From contig JAJFHW010000217.1 of the NCBI GenBank assembly GCA_021775385.1, forward strand, positions 1 through 9,338: a stretch of 9,338 nt of DNA. Direction: 5' to 3'. Position numbers and translations under genes: made by a program. The first letter of the stretch is position 1, and the number at the start of each line of letters is the position of its first letter. The stretch comes from Hyphomicrobiales bacterium (GTDB taxonomy: Bacteria > Pseudomonadota > Alphaproteobacteria > Rhizobiales > HXMU1428-3). Below the pieces are notes generated by a model that did no database searches, had not been told where the DNA came from, and saw only the letters and a program-made list of their open reading frames with translations. Of this stretch, positions 7,527 through 9,338 are shown in pieces.

Positions 7527-7987
7527 TGCCGTTCATCGTGGCGACGTTTACGGTGTCTGTGACGTCGTTCTATTTTCCGTTTGATCTTTTTTAGAACGTC
7601 TTTTCTTTCTTCGACAGTTAACAGCTCTGCTATATCGGCGATAACTTTACCTCCATTAACCCAACGCTGATTGTGCTGCTCAAGCTCTTTGTTAAACGTT
7701 GTCAGGAATTGTTCTCTGTTAAAGTTTTCTTCCAAGAGAATTCCTTCAAATTTATCCCAATTACGGATCATTTTGCCTGGGCGATGAGGTGAAGACTTTT
7801 TGTACTCCTCAAGAAGCTTTTTAATTTGCGGTCGCTTTTCTTCCGGAATTACTTTTAGGACATGATGCTGCATACCCCAATGGCGCCATTTTTTATGAAA
7901 CCCTAATTTTTTACTGGCAACCACTCCAACAACTGCAAAGTTTAGTGCCAAAGATATAAAGAATATTATTTTAACCCACCGGGACAT
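7523..7987 (-). CDS. Membrane-anchored periplasmic metal-sensor-like protein (Metal_resist/CpxP-like)
   Basis: This 154-residue protein has one N-terminal hydrophobic helix (about 5-25) after a short positive start (MSRWVK), so it is a signal anchor or signal peptide placing the rest in the periplasm. The remainder is predicted helical and charged. It has the marks of the Spy/CpxP/CnrX-like periplasmic heavy-metal sensor group: a short helical hairpin build, PEEKRPQIKKLL at 48-59, and LLTVEERKDVLKKIK at 122-136, the counterpart of the LTxxQR repeat. Histidines cluster after the membrane (H31, H36, H41, H42), and the C-terminus from 133 is Arg/Lys/His-rich with H143, H145, H150 and H154. As third gene after a sigma factor and likely anti-sigma factor, it probably senses the periplasmic signal, as CnrX does; the ligand is unknown. 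AAGGAGG six bases upstream gives strong translation. Confidence 0.75.
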   Translation of the reverse strand: MSRWVKIIFFISLALNFAVVGVVASKKLGFHKKWRHWGMQHHVLKVIPEEKRPQIKKLLEEYKKSSPHRPGKMIRNWDKFEGILLEENFNREQFLTTFNKELEQHNQRWVNGGKVIADIAELLTVEERKDVLKKIKRKIERRHRHRKRRHDERH

Positions 7988-7993
7988 ACTCTT

Positions 7994-8000
7994 CCTCCTT
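7994..8000 (-). promoter_or_regulatory. Strong Shine-Dalgarno of the periplasmic sensor gene
   Basis: AAGGAGG on the minus strand, six bases from the ATG. It is the strongest ribosome binding site in the operon, suggesting that the sensor is made in excess over the two upstream proteins. Confidence 0.7.
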
Positions 8001-8007
8001 ACTTAAT

Positions 8008-8631
8008 TTAATTTTTTAAAAACTCAGCTGTATCAATACTGTATTCTGTGCCTAAATATAGGACATCATCCATCAAACTATTGCTGGCAATTAATGTTGA
8101 ACCTTCTTCATAAAAAATATGGTCCAACCCACCTAAGCTACCAATGAGAAGTCCTGCTAAGAGACTTGCTGCAATCAATCCCGTTGATTTCATCGTGAAA
8201 AATTCATTATTACCGGACGGCTTACCAACTATTGAAGAGCGATTGTTTTTTTCGATACTTGTTTTTCTATCATCAAAAGAAATAACGTCAGCTGTAATTG
8301 CTTGTTTTGATGCAAAGGCTTTTGCAAAGATTTTTTCTTCAAGTGTTTCCATATCCCAATTAGGAAGTGGATTGTGCTGATCTAAAGCTTGGTCTACAAA
8401 TTCTGCTTTTTCCATCAGTTCAGAAATTTTTTCTTTCATGGAGAACGAGATGAATGAAAGACTCTGCTGGTTCTGTCCACTTCCATCTAAATCATCTGAA
8501 CAATGGCGAAGAAAGTCTTTGATTTCCTTTACAAGTGGCTCTGGCATTTTAGATAAATTAGCCCCATAAATATCGAGTAATTTTTCTAATTTCTTTTCAT
8601 CCATGGTTAAATGATCCAAATTGTTTGTCAT
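8008..8631 (-). CDS. Probable membrane anti-sigma factor
   Basis: This 207-residue protein has one transmembrane helix at about 149-167 (GLIAASLLAGLLIGSLGGL), a long N-terminal part expected in the cytoplasm and a short periplasmic tail of about 40 residues. The start LEKLLDIYGANLSKMPEPL (15-33) matches the pattern LDxLLxxYGADPxxWP seen in alphaproteobacterial proteins encoded between an ECF sigma gene and a periplasmic metal-sensor gene, and ALDQHNPLPNWDMETLEEKI (82-101) fits the second conserved segment. There is no HxxxCxxC zinc motif, so it is not a ZAS-type anti-sigma factor. Its ATG overlaps the sigma stop codon (ATGA), implying translational coupling and fixed stoichiometry, and GAGGGAGAA precedes the start. 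I infer that it sequesters the sigma factor at the membrane until the periplasmic partner signals; the role rests mainly on topology and gene order. Confidence 0.7.
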   Translation of the reverse strand: MTNNLDHLTMDEKKLEKLLDIYGANLSKMPEPLVKEIKDFLRHCSDDLDGSGQNQQSLSFISFSMKEKISELMEKAEFVDQALDQHNPLPNWDMETLEEKIFAKAFASKQAITADVISFDDRKTSIEKNNRSSIVGKPSGNNEFFTMKSTGLIAASLLAGLLIGSLGGLDHIFYEEGSTLIASNSLMDDVLYLGTEYSIDTAEFLKN

Positions 8632-9308
8632 CGTATTTCTCCCTCTTTTTCTTCGAGTTGGTGTGGGGAGTTGTTGTCTTTAAACTCTTGCCAGAGTGGT
8701 CCTAACTTTTGTTTTAGAGTTCGTCTAGCTCTTGCTAATAAACTTTCAACGGCTTCACTTGAGCATTCCATAATCTCGGCAACTTCAGTCATTTTATGAC
8801 CTTGGTAATGAAACAAGACCAGTGCTAGATATTGCCGTTCTGGTAATGTTTTTAATGCGGTGTCCATTAATTTGGTCAATTGTTTGTTATAAATCGTTTC
8901 TACCTGCTCTGCTTCAATGGCAGGGTCATAGTCTTCAGGTAATTGGTCTGGTGTTTTCTTTCGTAACCTATCAAGACATCTATTGGCTGTAATTCTGTAA
9001 AGCCATGTTGAAAACTTTGCTTTTTCTGGATCATATTTTCTGACATTTTGCCAAAGGCCGAGCATTACGTCTTGCGCCATATCTTCAGCTTCGGTTGAAT
9101 TACCCAGCATTCTAAACCCAAGGGCGAGCACGTTTGGCAGGTGCTGCTGCACCAGTTCTTTAAACGCTTTTTGATCACCCTTTTGAGCGTGAATGATCAT
9201 ATCCTGCTCGGTTTCAAAAACACCACTTTGCATTGCTTGACTTTTATTAGTTAGGATAGATGGAGTGCCTACTCCATCTATCTTGTCATTTCTTATTACT
9301 GACTGCAT
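8628..9308 (-). CDS. ECF-type RNA polymerase sigma factor
   Basis: A group 4 (ECF) sigma-70 family factor that directs RNA polymerase to a small regulon. Numbered from the ATG at 9308 (226 residues), region 2 spans about 36-116, with GDQKAFKEL, the core-binding NSTEAEDMAQDVMLGLWQN (70-88) and the -10-recognising FSTWLYRITANRCLDRLRKK. Region 4 spans about 148-201, with LPERQYLALVLFHYQG and the helix-turn-helix MTEVAEIMECSSEAVESLLARARRTL. Regions 1 and 3 are absent, as expected. An ATG two codons upstream (9312-9314) is in frame, but AAGG sits one base from it and seven from the ATG at 9308, so the latter is preferred. A third in-frame ATG (9231-9233, residue 26) would give 201 residues, nearer the usual ECF length, and would place a large hairpin in the leader. 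First gene of the operon; its promoter is mostly beyond the window edge and is probably autoregulated. Confidence 0.93.
   Translation of the reverse strand: MQSVIRNDKIDGVGTPSILTNKSQAMQSGVFETEQDMIIHAQKGDQKAFKELVQQHLPNVLALGFRMLGNSTEAEDMAQDVMLGLWQNVRKYDPEKAKFSTWLYRITANRCLDRLRKKTPDQLPEDYDPAIEAEQVETIYNKQLTKLMDTALKTLPERQYLALVLFHYQGHKMTEVAEIMECSSEAVESLLARARRTLKQKLGPLWQEFKDNNSPHQLEEKEGEIR
9255..9282. repeat. Perfect 12-bp inverted repeat at the start of the sigma gene
   Basis: GATAGATGGAGT (9255-9266) and ACTCCATCTATC (9271-9282) are perfect reverse complements around a 4-base loop. In the sigma mRNA this is a stable hairpin, encoding roughly residues 9-17 (IDGVGTPSI) if translation starts at 9308, or standing about 22 bases before the start if it begins at 9233. 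No T-run follows, so it is not a standard terminator; as DNA it could be an operator, as RNA a translation-control hairpin. Confidence 0.75.
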
Positions 9309-9315
9309 TGTCATA

Positions 9316-9319
9316 CCTT
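9316..9319 (-). promoter_or_regulatory. Shine-Dalgarno choosing between two ATGs of the sigma gene
   Basis: AAGG on the minus strand lies one base from the ATG at 9314 but seven from the ATG at 9308, so the second ATG is the likelier start. It is a short and moderate match. Confidence 0.4.
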
Positions 9320-9338
9320 GTCAGTTTCATATAGTTTA

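Noticed and set aside
8144..8799. Plus-strand frames opposite the anti-sigma and sigma genes
   Set aside because: Both genes on the minus strand are well supported, coupled by ATGA, and carry ribosome binding sites; the plus-strand frames are not.
1..9338. Mobile element, phage or CRISPR signature
   Set aside because: No transposase, integrase, terminal repeats or regularly spaced repeats; base composition looks even across the window.

Overview
The window looks like a moderately AT-rich (roughly 40% GC by eye) alphaproteobacterial chromosome segment. The clues are a PleC/DivJ-style histidine kinase core, the three-gene ECF sigma / membrane anti-sigma / periplasmic metal-sensor-like cluster common in that class, and housekeeping genes of proteobacterial type. 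No species is named because the sequence does not support one. I see no tRNA, rRNA, transposase, phage gene or CRISPR array. Gene density is high and no gene-free gap exceeds 300 bases.

Layout, left to right. Positions 1-454 (minus) carry the N-terminal half of a tRNA-dihydrouridine synthase A, cut by the window edge. After a 171-base gap with promoter-like elements, 626-1549 (minus) encodes a Tat-exported metallo-beta-lactamase-fold hydrolase with a candidate extended -10 promoter upstream. 1745-2341 (minus) encodes a KdsC-like HAD phosphatase, divergent from the aminopeptidase N gene pepN (2472-5123, plus). A small four-helix CopD/HemJ-like membrane protein follows (5302-5679, plus), then a membrane-bound PAS histidine kinase (5862-7526, plus) that starts at TTG behind a strong Shine-Dalgarno sequence.

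The right end (7523-9308, minus) is one compact operon: an ECF-type sigma factor, a single-pass membrane protein that is probably its anti-sigma factor (ATGA stop/start overlap), and a membrane-anchored Spy/CpxP/Metal_resist-type protein. By analogy with CnrYXH-like systems, the third protein would sense a periplasmic signal such as metal or envelope stress, the second would hold the sigma factor at the membrane, and release would drive the regulon. The operon converges tail to tail on the kinase gene, and the two genes share one TTAA as both stop codons.

The most unusual signals are two perfect inverted repeats bracketing the sigma operon. One is a 12-bp-stem hairpin inside, or just before, the start of the sigma gene. 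The other is a 10-bp-stem hairpin just beyond the operon's last stop codon, inside the 3' end of the kinase gene. I did not find a wholly new system; the sigma operon and its hairpins are the best candidates for follow-up.
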